Shown piece by piece: positions 11,854 through 23,086 of a DNA stretch of 64,000 bases (its first letter is position 1; each line of letters opens with the position of its first letter). The DNA comes from Linum tenue (Eukaryota; Streptophyta; Magnoliopsida; Malpighiales; Linaceae): the NCBI GenBank assembly GCA_946122785.1, contig CAMGYJ010000005.1, positions 68,026,200 through 68,090,199 of the forward strand. The letters are read 5' to 3'. The translations under genes and the position numbers were made by a program. The notes under the pieces are model-generated. The model saw only the letters and a program-made list of their open reading frames with translations. It had not been told where the DNA came from and ran no database searches.

Positions 11854-12330
11854 ATGACATTTTGCACAATTTATGGCTTGAGGTAATATCACTTAAGTCA
11901 TAATACGAATTTACATGAAATGAAAGGGGAGTTCTATAGTACCCAGGGTGAAATCCGGGGTACCGCATACCTTGAGTAAGAAAACGCTATACAGAACTTG
12001 AATTGTGTATGACATGCTTACCACTCCGTTTGAAACAGGGAAGGTGTCTCTGAATCGAAGAAGCTAGATAACCCATTCTCTCAAATGAACTAATGGTTAA
12101 GAGATCACACATTACTGTCAAAGAAGCTAGATAACCCACTGGTCAGCTCTCCAAGCAAGAATACAACACCTTTCCATATTTACCACTCCGCAACTTGCTC
12201 TACACATTGAATACTGCAATTTGATATGCAATATTTGCACCAATAACATTAAGTTTTCGATTTTGAAATTATTATCCTTTTATGAGATAAAAATAAATTG
12301 ATTGAATTATGATTCAGATCTTATTGCACA
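11854..12330. repeat. Non-coding dispersed repeat R
   Basis: No gene. The sequence 12160-12325 is similar to 34990-35210 and 35290-35460 (shared CCTTTCCATATTTACC, ATATGCAATATTTG). The same repeat therefore flanks LTRs at two places in the window. Its nature is unknown. Confidence 0.45.
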
Positions 12331-12954
12331 TGTTTACGCCCCATGTTCTTGTGGTGTTTGAGGCGTTTACATCGCTTAAAGTTCAATTTTATGTTGGGTT
12401 GTGCAAGTTTCCAGCATGTTTCATATTCTAGTAGGTGAGATTGGCCTTGTGAGCAAAAATTGAACGAAAGAGGGAGAAAGCAGAATGAAAGGAGCAAAAA
12501 GGGGAAGATCACGGTACGAGCAACATTATGATAGTTAGCCGACCGTGAAGATGAAGACCAAGCCGTGATGTGCATGGAAACCCTAAGAGTTTTTATGACT
12601 CAGGAGCCTAAAAGATATCACAATCAACAGATAGTGAAAATCCCATCCAGACCGTGAAGAACGTAAATGAAACGGTGCGATTTTGTCCATGTTCATGGTC
12701 AGAGCTTTCAGATCACGCCCGTGATGTCCGACAGTGATGTGCGCGCGACCTGTGTATAAAAGGAGGATGGAGCTGAAACTTGAAAGAGAGAGCCTAGTGA
12801 GAGATGGTCTTCTTCTTCTTCTTTTAATTTTAGAGAGAGAAACTGATGAACCAAGAGAGAAGAAGAGGGCTAGGGTTTGTACCAAGCTTGAGGATTGGGG
12901 ATTTTCATCTCCCAAGGTTGATTTCTATAACTAGGAGGGATGTCGAACACACCA
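12331..12954 (+). repeat. LTR fragment, same family as the 33255 LTR
   Basis: It begins TGTTTACGCCCCATGTTC and aligns over its length to the start of the C 3' LTR (33255-33750), including the motif TTCTTGTGGTGTTTGAGGCG and CACGG-type palindromes. It stops where the LTR of element S begins, so S probably inserted in it. Confidence 0.7.
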
Positions 12955-13842
12955 TGTGTTAAATGAGGTCGAGCGCGAGACCAACGACGATTTCCTTTAA
13001 CTTCCTTTCTGGAAAGACAAAACCCTAACACAGAGCTTGTGATTGTAGAGTGAGACAGATATGCGAATGAATGAAAGAACGAAGAAGAACTGTATTCAGT
13101 CTATGATTAGTGAAAGAAATTAGTAATGGGCCTGTCCGTTTTTGTTTTTTAAAGTTTCGGCCCAGTGAGATGATTTTGAAGGGCCTGTACTTAAAGCCCT
13201 TAACCCAAGCAAAGACAGAGGCGAGGGAGTAAGCTTCTTCTTCTCCTGTTCTTCGATTCAGAGACACCTTCCCTGTTTTAAACAGAGCTCAAGAACACAC
13301 AGACAGATTATCAGTCAAAGAGAAAACGAAAGTAAAGAAATGACATAGGGAATTTTGACGTGGTATCCAGTACAGGGAGAATAAGGATCCATGTACTGAC
13401 TAATCCATGGTTGAAGAATCTCTTCTTGAGATCTTCAACATATAACTAATGACTTAGTTCCTCAAGTTTCCTGTTACAAATCCGAACAGAGAATTCTCAG
13501 CCTTCTACTGGTATATCACCCTAACTAGATTGAACTATCACTCAAGACTAAAGGACGGTAACCTAGTCCGCTAAGCAATCACTCTGATATGCTCTCTTTT
13601 CACAACAAGAACTCTAGCTAATTCACAGCTCTTCTCTTCTTGCTTGATTGAAAAGGTTAAGCTGCTGGTTCATGATCCGCTCCTCTTTATACTTCTGTTT
13701 TCCTCAACGTCTCTTTTAGAAACCTTCTATCTTTGACTTGAGATACAAATGGTAATGCATCACACTTTGATTTCTTTCCAAATCAAACAATTGTGTCGTT
13801 TGAATTGCTTGATCAAGGCCATTGACCGAGCTTCCTTCAACA
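12955..13842 (-). repeat. S: 3' LTR
   Basis: It starts TGTTGAAGGAAGC at 13842, directly after the polypurine tract. The other end (…AACACA, about 12955) is placed by the junction with the flanking LTR fragment and may be off by a few bases. No copy of this LTR is left upstream of gag to compare with. Confidence 0.7.
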
Positions 13843-14092
13843 TGCTCCCCCTAAGCTTGTCAATGGCTCCTTGACTGCTGCTTACCTGCATCAACTCAGC
13901 AAACACAAGATCCAACTTTATTCATTAGAGAAATTGAAAAGCAGTACAGGGAACAGCTAAGGCTACTTTTTGATCTAGGTAACTTAGACCTAGAACTCGG
14001 ACAGAATTCTAACAGAGACTTAAGACTCGGTCTAAAAGGGGTAGTGAGGAGGAGAATCATAATCTGAGATGTCCCCCAACTCTTCAATTTCT

Positions 14093-15220
14093 TCAACAGT
14101 TTCGTCCTCCTCCCTGATGCTGGACGAGCTTGCTCCACCTCCATCTCCGAGGAGTTTCAACTTGAGTAGACAAGGATGTCAGGGTGGTTACAGGAATCTT
14201 TCGCTTCCCTTTGAGGTTTTCACAGGAGAAACCAGTTAGCTCACGGTCGACAACCACTTCAGCAGCAGACACTAGAGCTTTGACCAAAGCAGCAACCTCT
14301 CCCCCTGAGCCAGTGACAGGCTTGCGGGGTCCAACACTTGCATCGAGACGAGCAAGAACATGTTGTGCTTTCAGGCCATCATGGACGTTGCAGAGTGTGA
14401 CCTTGTCACGAAGATCAACTCCTAACTTCCTCAGAAGGTGGGTGATTAGAGGCGCCAGAGGCAACCAGCCATCATAATTGTCATCTCCATACTTGACAAG
14501 ATGGCAAAAGACTAAGGATGCATAGCTGATAGCCTGGCCAGAACGAGCATGATGGAGGATCCAGAGATCAGTTGTGTGCAGTAGCGTGGCACTTGATAGA
14601 GATCTGGGCAGAAGAATCCTAGTGATGAAGAAATGGAGAACACGCAGATCATCGGGAAGACGCCCAGCATCAAGGCGATTGGGAAAATATCGACCAATAT
14701 CATGCACGAGGGAGTTATGGACATGATGATAGTCGAAATTGTAATCATGAAACTGTCCATCATCCCCTGCCTTGAGACCATTGTGTGGCAACCCTAGCTC
14801 ACTGGCAAGCAGATCAGCAGTGACTGTGATCTCAAGATTGCCTGCCGTCGTCATGAAGGAATATAGATCAGGGCCAGATCCACGTTTGAGGTTCACATAG
14901 AACAACCTCACAGCCTCGGGACAGTAGGTAAACCATTGATCTTCAAACAGGGACTCCCAACCAAGGTTGCGAATCAAGGCAGATATATCCATATCGTACC
15001 TTGAAAAGGCAGATGGATGAATGGTGAATAAAGGGTAAATTGCACGATCACAAAAACGACGTACATAGCGGGAGAACTCTTTATCCTTTCTGAATACCTT
15101 GTTGGAGAAGGTAACAGCAGGATGAAGCTGAGGGTTATTGAGCACCATGATGAAGGGATTATTTGTTTGAAAAGAGAAAATTTGCGTTTGGAATGATGAT
15201 GAGTGTCTGAGAGATCCCAA
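14093..15220 (-). CDS. S: env-position ORF, 375 codons, function unknown
   Basis: An uninterrupted frame from ATG at 15220 (MGSLRHSSSF; a second ATG at 15145, MVLNNPQ, is an alternative). The middle segment, DISALIRNLGWESL…YCPEAVRLFYVNL…ADLLASELGLP, follows the layout of the plant putative-transposon-protein family found in legume and other retroelements (family recalled, not searched). A later block, LRVLHFFITRILLPRS, fits the same family. I see no signal peptide or membrane anchor, so it is not an obvious envelope protein. It is open although pol next to it is broken. The C-terminus may be altered: the last residues (RWRWSKLVQHQ) look out of frame. Confidence 0.65.
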   Translation of the reverse strand: MGSLRHSSSFQTQIFSFQTNNPFIMVLNNPQLHPAVTFSNKVFRKDKEFSRYVRRFCDRAIYPLFTIHPSAFSRYDMDISALIRNLGWESLFEDQWFTYCPEAVRLFYVNLKRGSGPDLYSFMTTAGNLEITVTADLLASELGLPHNGLKAGDDGQFHDYNFDYHHVHNSLVHDIGRYFPNRLDAGRLPDDLRVLHFFITRILLPRSLSSATLLHTTDLWILHHARSGQAISYASLVFCHLVKYGDDNYDGWLPLAPLITHLLRKLGVDLRDKVTLCNVHDGLKAQHVLARLDASVGPRKPVTGSGGEVAALVKALVSAAEVVVDRELTGFSCENLKGKRKIPVTTLTSLSTQVETPRRWRWSKLVQHQGGGRNC

Positions 15221-15344
15221 GGTTGAAAAGTTTTTATAGAGAGAGCAAGAGAAAACATGGTAAGTTGCCAGAAGGATGAGAATCCATTAGCAGATCAGGG
15301 AAAAGGAAAGGGAGATCAATTAGAGGGTAGAAGAAGAAGGAGAA

Positions 15345-18302
15345 TGATTTACTGAAATTTAGGCAGATCCTGGAGAGAGAATAATCCTAATTCGCGCTTG
15401 ATATGTAGAAATTGGTCAGAGGGCAAGGGTTTTGTAAAGATATCGGCCTATTGGCACTCTGTTCTAATAAACTCAAGATGGATCTTACCATCCTGGACTA
15501 AGTCTCGAATGAAGTGATATCGGACTTCAATGTGTTTAGTCCGAGAATGTTGGATAGGATTCTTAGACATGTTTATAACGCTGGTATTGTCACAGAAAAT
15601 AAGTAGTGAGCCTAAAGTGATTCCATAGTCAATTAACTGATATTTCAGCCAAAGCACTTGAGTGCAACAGAATCCAGCAGCTACATACTCTGCTTCTGCA
15701 GTAGTGAGAGCTACTGAGTTCTGTTTTTTGCTGAACCAAGAGATGAGGGAAGACCCTAGGAAATGACAAGCACCAGAGGTGCTTCTACGATCAATCACGC
15801 ATCCTGCATAGTCTGAATCTGTGTAGCTAACTAAGTCTAGACTAGAGTGCTTAGAGTACCACAATCCTAGGTCAGGAGTTCCAGTTAGATAGCGGAAAAT
15901 CCTCTTGACAGCAGATAGATGACTCTCTTTAGGCTGGATTTGAAAACGAGCACATACACAAACACTATACATTATATCTGGATGGCTGGCTGTTAAGTAC
16001 AGTAAAGAACCTATCATCCCCCTAAAGAGTTTATAATCAAGGTTATTCCCAGTTTCATCTTTTGTTAGTTTAGTTGAAGAACCCATGGGGGAGTCGGAGC
16101 AGACTTGAGGTTTCCAAAGTTGAACCGTTTTAGCATGTTATGAAGGTATTTACTTTGACTTATAAAGGTTCCCGAATTGGTTTGTTTAACTTGTAGTCTA
16201 AGAAAGAAGTTTAGTTCACCCATAAGACTCATCTCAAAAGCTCTTTTCATGCTGTTTTCAAAGTTATGACACAGTTCAGGACAGGAGGATCCAAAAATAA
16301 TATCAACTACATAGACTTGTACTAACAGGGTGTGACCATTTGACCTTTTGATGAATAAGGTTTTATCAACTTTTCCCCCATGAAACCCATCATCTATAAA
16401 AAACTGAATGAGTTTGTCATACCACGCTCGAGGAGCCTGTTTAAGACCATAGAGGGCTTTGTAAAGCTTATAGACATATTCTGGATGTTCTGAGTTCTCA
16501 AAGCCAGGGGTTGAGACATATAAACTTCTTCTTTTAGGTCACCATTTAAAAGGCACTTTTGACGTCCATTTGAAACAATTTAAACCCTTTTGCTGCTGCA
16601 TAAGCACAGAGAAGCCTTATGGCTTCTAATCTGGCAACAGGTGCAAAAGTTTCATCAAAGTCTATTCCTTCTTCTTGATTATACCCTTGAGCTACAAGCC
16701 TAGCTTTATTTTTCTTGATAATATCACTTTCATCTATTTTATTTTTATAGACCCATTTTGTACCTATTATGGTTCTGTTTTCAGGTTTGGGAACTAGATC
16801 CAAAACTCTGGTTCTTTCAAACTTATGCATTTCATCATGCATGGCTGCTGTCCAAAATTCGTCTTCTAGAGCTTCATCTATATTCTTAGGTAGAATTTGA
16901 GAAATGAATGCAGTATGCTCAGGATAGACCTTGGATCGAGTCACCATACCTTGGTTGAGATCACCAATGATTTGTGAGCTGGGATGACGTTTCTGCATGT
17001 GAGGAGGTGCTTCAGGTCTGTGTTTTCAGCAGTTGGGGATGTCTCTGTACTGTTGGTAGAGTAACCAAGAAAGATCGATTCATCTGACTTGGAGTCAAAT
17101 TTTCCCAAGGTATCCTTTGTATTTAATATGAAGCATTTACAGCCAAAGGGAAGGAAATAACTTAGGTTAGGTTTTCGATTTTTCCAAAGCTCATAAGGGG
17201 TCTTGTTTAATTTGGATCGAATTAGAGCTCTATTGATTGTGTAGCAGGCTGGGTTAATGGCCTCTGCCCAGAATTTCTTTGACACTCTATAGTCGTTGAG
17301 CATGGTTCTTCCTATCTCAATTAGAGTCCTATTCTTTCTCTCCACTACACCATTTTGTTGGGGTGTTCTGGGGGCTAAAAAGTTGTGTAGAATTCCATTC
17401 ATGTTACAGAATTCCTCAAATTTTTCTGATTCGAATTCACCTCCATGATCACTCCTGATGTTTATTATTTTAGACTGTTTTTCATTTTCAACCTGTTTGA
17501 CAAAAGTTTTGAATTTCAAAAATGCTTCATCTTTGCTTGAAATGAATAAAACCCAGGTGAATCTTGAAAAATCATCAACAATGACAAAAGCATAATATTT
17601 TCCTCCTAGACTCATGACATTACTGGGACCAAAGAGGTCCAGATGAAGTAATTCAAGTGGTCTATTTGTGGACAGGACTTGTTTTGTTTTGAAGGAGGTT
17701 CTAGTATGTTTTCCCTTTGTGCACGCATCACAGAAAAACTCTTTCTTGCTATGAATCTTAGGAACACCTCTAACTAGTTCTAAATTTACCAGTTTAGACA
17801 GGATTCCCACACTTATGTGCCCTAACCTGCGATGCCATTCTAGTTGATCATCTTTGTCAACTGTTATGAGACATGATTCATTGAAGGTCTTTTTGTAATT
17901 TAGATCAATAATAAACAATTTTCCTCTTCGTTTTCCAGTAAACAGAGTCTTCTTGGTTAAGATATTTTCAACAACACATCCATTTGGTTCAAATATGACT
18001 CTGTTTTCATTTTTACACATCTGAATTATGGAAAGTAGGTTGTGTTTTAAGTCTTTTACGAACATAACATTGCTTATAGATGGTGAGTTGCCTATGGTTC
18101 CTTTACCTAGAATTTCTGTACTGTAATTATCACCAAAATAGACTTTACCTCTCTTTCTTAGTGTGAGGTCAGTAAAAAGCTTTTTATCCCCAGTCATATG
18201 ATGTGAGCAGCCACTTTCAAGAATCCAAACACTGCCTTCCATGCTCACTTGGAGACAGGTCTGCAAAAGAGATGAATTACTTGTTTTTAGGTACCCACAC
18301 AA
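15345..18302 (-). pseudogene. S: pol (protease, integrase, RT, RNase H)
   Basis: Protease reads WILESGCSHHMTGD, where the family has LDSGCS, so the catalytic Asp is replaced by Glu. The integrase is well kept over 453 codons: H-C zinc region (WHRRLGH…CDAC), LHLDLFGP, IRSDHGGEF and PQQNGVVERKN. RT starts near 16998 ([19 protein letters not shown]), shifts frame at about 16546, and its active site reads YVVDIIFG instead of YVDD. RNase H (16086-15448) keeps YTDSDYAG and TTAEAEYVAA; a TAG at 15448 interrupts the end (TECQ*ADIFTKPL). The enzyme set cannot work as encoded. Confidence 0.9.
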
Positions 18303-18735
18303 GTTTAGGTGCTTTCAAGACCTGATATTTTTTATGCGAGCACTCAGTATGGTTATGAGTAAAACTTGAAACATTTTTTATCTTATTTTCTTTGGCAATG
18401 CGTTTTCTACACTTGCTTATATGATGACCAAGTCTATGACAGTAATAGCACTCAATTATCTTCCTATTACTGAACCTGTTAGATAGACTTGAATTTTTGT
18501 TTCTTTCTAGGTACCTTACTCTATCCTCTGAAACAGCAAGCTTAGTTTTAAGAATTTCTTTATCGTTCAAGGCATCTTTTAAAGTGTTTTCCAGTTTGTG
18601 ATTCTCTATTTTGAGTGATTCATAGTTTGATAATAAGACTTCAAATTCAGCTTTAGTTCTGATGTGTTTTTGCTTTACATTAGCAAATTCCTTTTGAATA
18701 TCTCGTATGGTTTCTAACATTTGATCATCTTCTCA
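18277..18735 (-). pseudogene. S: gag C-terminal remnant
   Basis: A coiled-coil-like stretch (residues about 1-75, with heptad-like KLENTLKDALNDKEILKTKL) is followed by the zinc knuckle CYYCHRLGHHISKC and the Sirevirus-type tail LVWVPKNK just before pol. The N-terminal capsid part is absent; upstream of 18735 the sequence is unrelated. Confidence 0.8.
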
Positions 18736-19375
18736 AGTTGAACTCGAGTTAGAATTTTATAGCTTGAATTGAGTCAAGCTCGAGTTGAGAAAACCTCTGT
18801 CGAGCTCGAGCCAGAGCTGAGTAAAAGCTTGGCTCAGCTTGACTTGTTTGCAGTCCTAAGTCTAATGGTCTCAACTATCAAGATTCAAGAGATGGTTTCA
18901 TAGGATTATTATGATATTATAAAGCAAATTGTGTGTTTTTAACGTCTTGTTGTTCAACTATTTGTTCATGTTGATTCTGTAATTTCCTTAATGAATATTC
19001 TGCAACGCAGCAACGTACATTCATTTTTTTTCATTGCAAAATAGTGATTGGTGAGTTTGTTTAAATTAGTATAATAACTAATCATTAAAAAAAATAACTC
19101 GATTGTTTGGACAGAACAACCCACAACCTGACCTGTTAGTAACCCGAGTAACCCGTAATCCGATCAACCTGAACCCGATTGACCTGCAATCCGATCAAAC
19201 CGCAACCCGACCAACCCAAATCCAATTGACCCATAATCCGATTGACCTACAATCCAATTGACCCGTAACCCAAACAACCCGAACCCGCTAGACCCGCAAT
19301 ACGCTAGACCTGCAACCCGATTAACCTGCAGCCCGTCTGAAGCCGACCTGAACCCGCTCGAACTCGCCCGATTGA
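18736..19375. repeat. Non-coding stretch with GAGCTCGAG-rich and ACCCGA minisatellite sequence
   Basis: No gene. 18736-18850 is rich in overlapping CTCGAG/GAGCTC. 19110-19375 is a degenerate minisatellite built from ACCCG-nn-CAACCCGATT-like units of about 12 or 24 bp; an apparent minus-strand ORF here is only the repeat in translation. The repeat ends where element B begins. Confidence 0.6.
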
Positions 19376-19766
19376 CACCTATATGTACAACCTCAATGGA
19401 GTTCAAAAGCCAGAACTCCGGGACACAAGGATGACTCACACTTTGACACGAAGAAAGGATGGGGGATCGTTCTTTCAATCACCATTAAGCTCAATGAACC
19501 CACTTTGGCACTTTCTAGCATTAGAACGACCTCCAAGTCACACGGCTCAAAGGGGTTGACTAGGGGATAAAATGTTTCGGGACAATCTACTTTTGGGCGT
19601 GGACTAATCCTATGCCTCCATCATACTTACTAGTGACAACGGTGAATAGTACACACATGGCAGGAGGGATCTATCTCACATGAAAAAGACGATCAGCACA
19701 AAACTCAGAAGGCTACCTAGCCGGCCAATCATCTATTCTATTCTCAAAAACTTCAATGCATGGCAA

Positions 19767-20906
19767 ATGTAATCAAGAAGAAACCAATTCTATACATCCA
19801 TTCATTTAAGCACACATGAGAACTAAGCTTTCGCATAACCGTGATGCATTCTCAGTCATCATAATAGGATTCACTTGATTACATGCAACAATTCAAGATC
19901 GATGCCAAATAAGCACGAGATTCACCCACCAACCAGCCGTTTCGATCATGCATTGCTTGGAGCCCTCAAATTTCTAAAATTTGGAATTACATACAGTCTC
20001 CACGCATTCGATCACACACACAAGCATAATAATAAACTACGCCCACCCCCCCACCCCACACTTAAGCTCGACATTGCCCTCAATGGCATAAAATAGGGAG
20101 TAGAACAATGTTACCGCATGGCTTGGTGAATGAAAGTTGGAGATTTTTCCGGGGGTAGGATCTTTGAGCTTCAAAGGGAAAACAAAACAAAACATAAACA
20201 CACACATTCTCGCTCGAGGTGAGGTTATTACACATAAGAAAGTTTCACAATACGATTCAAATGAAAGAACTCACAAGGTACTAGTTCATACACTAAATAA
20301 GGAGAAAATAAAATAAAAAGAGTTTAGAGTTTGCAATTGTAATCAAGAAGAAACCAAGTCAAGACATCCATTCATTTAAGCACACATGAGAACTAAGCTT
20401 TCGCACAACCCTAATGCATTCTCAGTCATCATAATAGGATGCACTCGATTACTTGCAACAATTCAAGATCGATGCCAAATAAGCACGAGATTCACCCACC
20501 AACCAACCGTTTTGATCATGCGTTGCTTGGAGCCCTCAAATTCTTAAAATTTGGGCATACATACAGGCTCCAAGCATTCGATCACACACACAAGCATAAT
20601 AATAAACTAAACCCCCCCCCCCCCCCCCCCCCACTCTTAAGCTCGACATTGCCCTCAATGGCATAAAATAGGGAGTAGAACGATGTTACCGCATGCCTTG
20701 GTGAATGAAAGTTGGAGAATTTCCCGGGGGTAGGATGTTTGAGCTTCAAAGGGTAAACAAAACAAAACATAAACACACGCACATTCTCGCTCGAGGTGAG
20801 GTTATTACACATAACAAAGTTTCACAATACGATTCAAACGAAAGAACTCACAAGGTACTAGTTCACACACTAAATAAGCAGAAAATAAAAATAAAAAGAG
20901 TTCAGA
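19767..20906 (-). repeat. 570-bp direct tandem duplication in B's non-coding region
   Basis: Positions 19771 and 20341 start the same sequence (AATCAAGAAGAAACCAA), offset 570 bp; the copies then agree closely to GAGTTTGCAA at the end of each. Each copy holds the conserved block with CTTAAGCTCGACATTGCCCT next to a C-tract. A and C have this region once. Confidence 0.85.
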
Positions 20907-20929
20907 GTTTGCAAGTGGAGAAGTAGGGC

Positions 20930-21344
20930 GAAAGAAATTGGCTCTGCCACATGTCTCCCTTGACAGCTACCTCTCGTGGGCCATGATCACTCCTCAATGT
21001 CCGAAAGGACGCCCTGGTGACGAGCAATCCTCTCTGGGAGGTTGGTGAATCGGTCGAGCCGAGCATTGACTCCCACATACTGTGCCTCGAGGCGATCCAC
21101 TCGCTCCTCGAGGTGGGCTCCTGAGGTGGAAAGTCCGGCACCAGATGATAAGGATGCAGTTGATGATGGCGGTGGCGGCCTGGAGCTCGTGTGGGTGGCT
21201 ACTCCGGAGGAGGAACCTCTAGATCAAGCTGCACTGGTGAAGGGTTGACCTGCGGTCATAGAGCTGCCGAGGGTCAAAGGCCCTCAAGGAATTCAATTCC
21301 TCTCTCCCCTTGAAGCACCAGCTTCATGTTGTATAGAGTCTCCA
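20930..21344 (-). pseudogene. B: env-position ORF, C-terminal part
   Basis: It matches A 6300-6740: ETLYNMK near the start, a Pro-rich part, and a coil-like segment (RVDRLEAQ… in one frame). Frames are mixed and stops are present. It is separated from the N-terminal part at 26721 by the MULE. Confidence 0.5.
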
Positions 21345-21353
21345 CGAAAATGG

Positions 21354-21440
21354 GGGATTTTTCCAATAGTAGCACGTTTAAAAAAATTACAAAACTAGCA
21401 CCCATCCGAAATAATTGACAGAAATAACACTATTTTTAAT
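21354..21440 (+). repeat. MULE left terminal inverted repeat
   Basis: It begins GGGATTTTTCCAATAGTAGC and pairs with the complement of 26625-26711. The subterminal region to about 21700 holds several AACCGCAC/GTGCGGTT palindromes. Confidence 0.85.
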
Positions 21441-21730
21441 GGAAGGCACCCATGCCACGTCAGCACGCGAACCGCACTAGGAAGGTGCGGTTTACTTACT
21501 CTGCGGAACGGTCTTCAAGACCGTTGGATGGAGGAGCGATCGGAGGGCGGACCGCGCGCCAGCAAACCGATCCGCGCCACGGATCGGGGACCGCATCTGC
21601 AAGGAGCGGTCAGCGCCTCGTGACTCGCAAACCGCATCGGAAGGGAGCGGTTTCTGCGAGGGGAAAATTACCAGACCGCCCCTGAAGGGTGCGGTTTGAT
21701 AAGTATAAATACCCCCCCCCCCCCCGATGG

Positions 21731-22188
21731 TTGTGCGAGAGTCAATCAATTCACTGCTTTGTACTGGAATTCATTCCAGTAGTGGAGATCTGTGTGAATC
21801 GCCTTAGCAGTCTATCCCGGTGAAGGCTAGTCGCCTGCCAGGTATTCTGTCTGAGAGGGCTTGGTCAGCTTAAGAGATTCCAAGCTAATTTAGGATCTTC
21901 CGCAGTTTAATCAATAGTAGATCAACCAAAGGTAATTGCAACTTGGACCTAATTGAGGAGCTAGGGGGAATCATACCTAAGTGAGTTCCCAACTTGTAAT
22001 TAGTAGAGTAGTCAGTAGAGTAGTTTATAAATCAATCCTTAATCTAGTTTGCTAGATAATGAACTGAAGCTGAGTAATGGTAACTCTAGAGACCCGTGGA
22101 TTCGATATTTATTACTTGTGCCACTATACTGCAGTCCCTTTCATTGGTTACACTTGGCCATTGTTAGGTGTTGTGTTTTAGCGTGTCA
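21731..22188 (+). repeat. Gypsy LTR 3'-half inside the MULE
   Basis: It is similar over its whole length to F LTR 45520-45979, through the shared blocks TGTCTGAGAGGGCTTGGTC and CTTCCGCAGTTTAATCAATA, and ends GTTTTAGCGTGTCA exactly where the F and G LTRs end. No PBS follows; coding-like sequence starts at 22189. The piece was therefore cut from an LTR edge. Confidence 0.8.
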
Positions 22189-22581
22189 ATGGGGTATCAT
22201 GACCCACACTTGGATCGATATCGGCAAACATCCGTTCGTTACATGACTCCGGAGGGTGCGGCCGATGGTGCATTAGTAAGTATATTTCGTCTAAACAATT
22301 AAATTTATTACTTGGTTCCTAAGTCTTTTTCTAACTTTTTTTTTGTGATTTAGGCTGATGGGATCGAGCGGATCAAAGATATGACCACCGGGAGAATTGA
22401 TCTGGGAAATGAAGATGTGAGCTTCATCAGGAGGATGGCAAACAGTCTGCTTGGTTGTATCAGAGCTCAGGGTCGGGATCATCGTAGATATCCGCCCATG
22501 CCCGCACCCCCGCCACCTCCGGTACAAGTTGATGTCCCCGATCCTCCACCAAGGCGCACCACGAATTCAACCCATTGACTC
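22189..22581 (+). pseudogene. Plant mobile domain (MAIN-like) C-terminal fragment
   Basis: Exon 1 (22189-22275) reads HDPHLDRYRQTSVRYMTPEG and ends at TTA|GTAAGT. A 78-bp intron runs 22276-22353, ending TTGTGATTTAG. Exon 2 (22354-22581) continues in frame as ADGIERIKDMTTGRIDLGNE, then a Pro-rich tail and stop. The layout resembles the C-terminal part of plant mobile domain proteins, which are known from both host genes (MAIN/MAIL1) and transposons. The identification is from memory of the family pattern and is moderate only. The N-terminal domain is missing. Confidence 0.45.
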
Positions 22582-22821
22582 GCCCTCATCAGCAGTGGCC
22601 TCCTACTCCTCACCGTATGAGCGCGGATGTCCCTCGCTCGACCCCAGAAGCGCCGATTCCCCGGCGACACAGCATCGACGAGCGCCACACTACCTCGGCC
22701 ATTCGAAACTTGCCACCACAACCACCTGTTGTTACTCCCGTCAGCAAATGTACAAGGAGCAAGAAAACTGTGGCCTCCGGTGAAGCTCGTGGACTTCCTT
22801 GAGATGTATTTTGAGTTGAAT

Positions 22822-22995
22822 TTTATTTCTATGTACTTGGAACTATTACCCTTATCTTAGTTTATTTAATTGAGTGTTGTTTCAATTTGTGTTTTATTGC
22901 TATGTACTTGGAACTATTTCCTATTATCTTAGTTTATTTAATTGAGTGTTGTTTCAATTTGTTTTTATTTCCATGTCCTTGGAACTATCCCTCTT
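22822..22995. repeat. 71-bp tandem repeat, about 2.4 copies
   Basis: CTATGTACTTGGAACTAT starts near 22829 and recurs near 22900 and, with changes, near 22971: period 71 bp. It lies between the mobile-domain fragment and the 3' end of the transposase gene. Confidence 0.85.
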
Positions 22996-23086
22996 CACTT
23001 TATATAATCCCAATTCGTTCAATCAACAATACACAATTACTAGCAAAGTAAGAGTCTCAACTAGCTTGAAGAATGATAATCGCAAA

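Larger units (their letters stand above)
12955..18735 (-). mobile_element. Element S: Sirevirus-like copia element, 5' truncated
   Basis: In minus-strand order: the C-terminus of gag with a CCHC knuckle, pol (PR-INT-RT-RH), an extra ORF in the env position, a polypurine tract (AGGGGGAGCA, about 13843-13853) and a 3' LTR. A copia element with an extra ORF between pol and the 3' LTR is the known Sirevirus (SIRE/Maximus) layout. The gag N-terminus, PBS and 5' LTR are missing; the sequence changes abruptly at about 18735. Confidence 0.85.

Noticed and set aside
14093..15220. True viral envelope glycoprotein in element S
   Set aside because: No signal peptide, transmembrane segment or fusion motif visible; only the position fits.
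19110..19375. Telomere-like sequence
   Set aside because: Units are ACCCGA/ACCCGC-like, not the plant telomere unit CCCTAAA.
19110..19478. Minus-strand ORF of 104 codons (MKERSPILSSCQ) as a Gly-rich protein gene
   Set aside because: It is the translation of a minisatellite and has no codon or splice evidence.
21452..21749. Arg-rich ORFs on both strands near the MULE end
   Set aside because: They translate the subterminal palindromes and cross the terminal structure.
22451..22860. Overlapping plus-strand ORFs (MVVSELRVG, MTRPHQQW, MSLARPQK)
   Set aside because: Alternative frames of the mobile-domain fragment and its tail; the spliced frame explains the region better.
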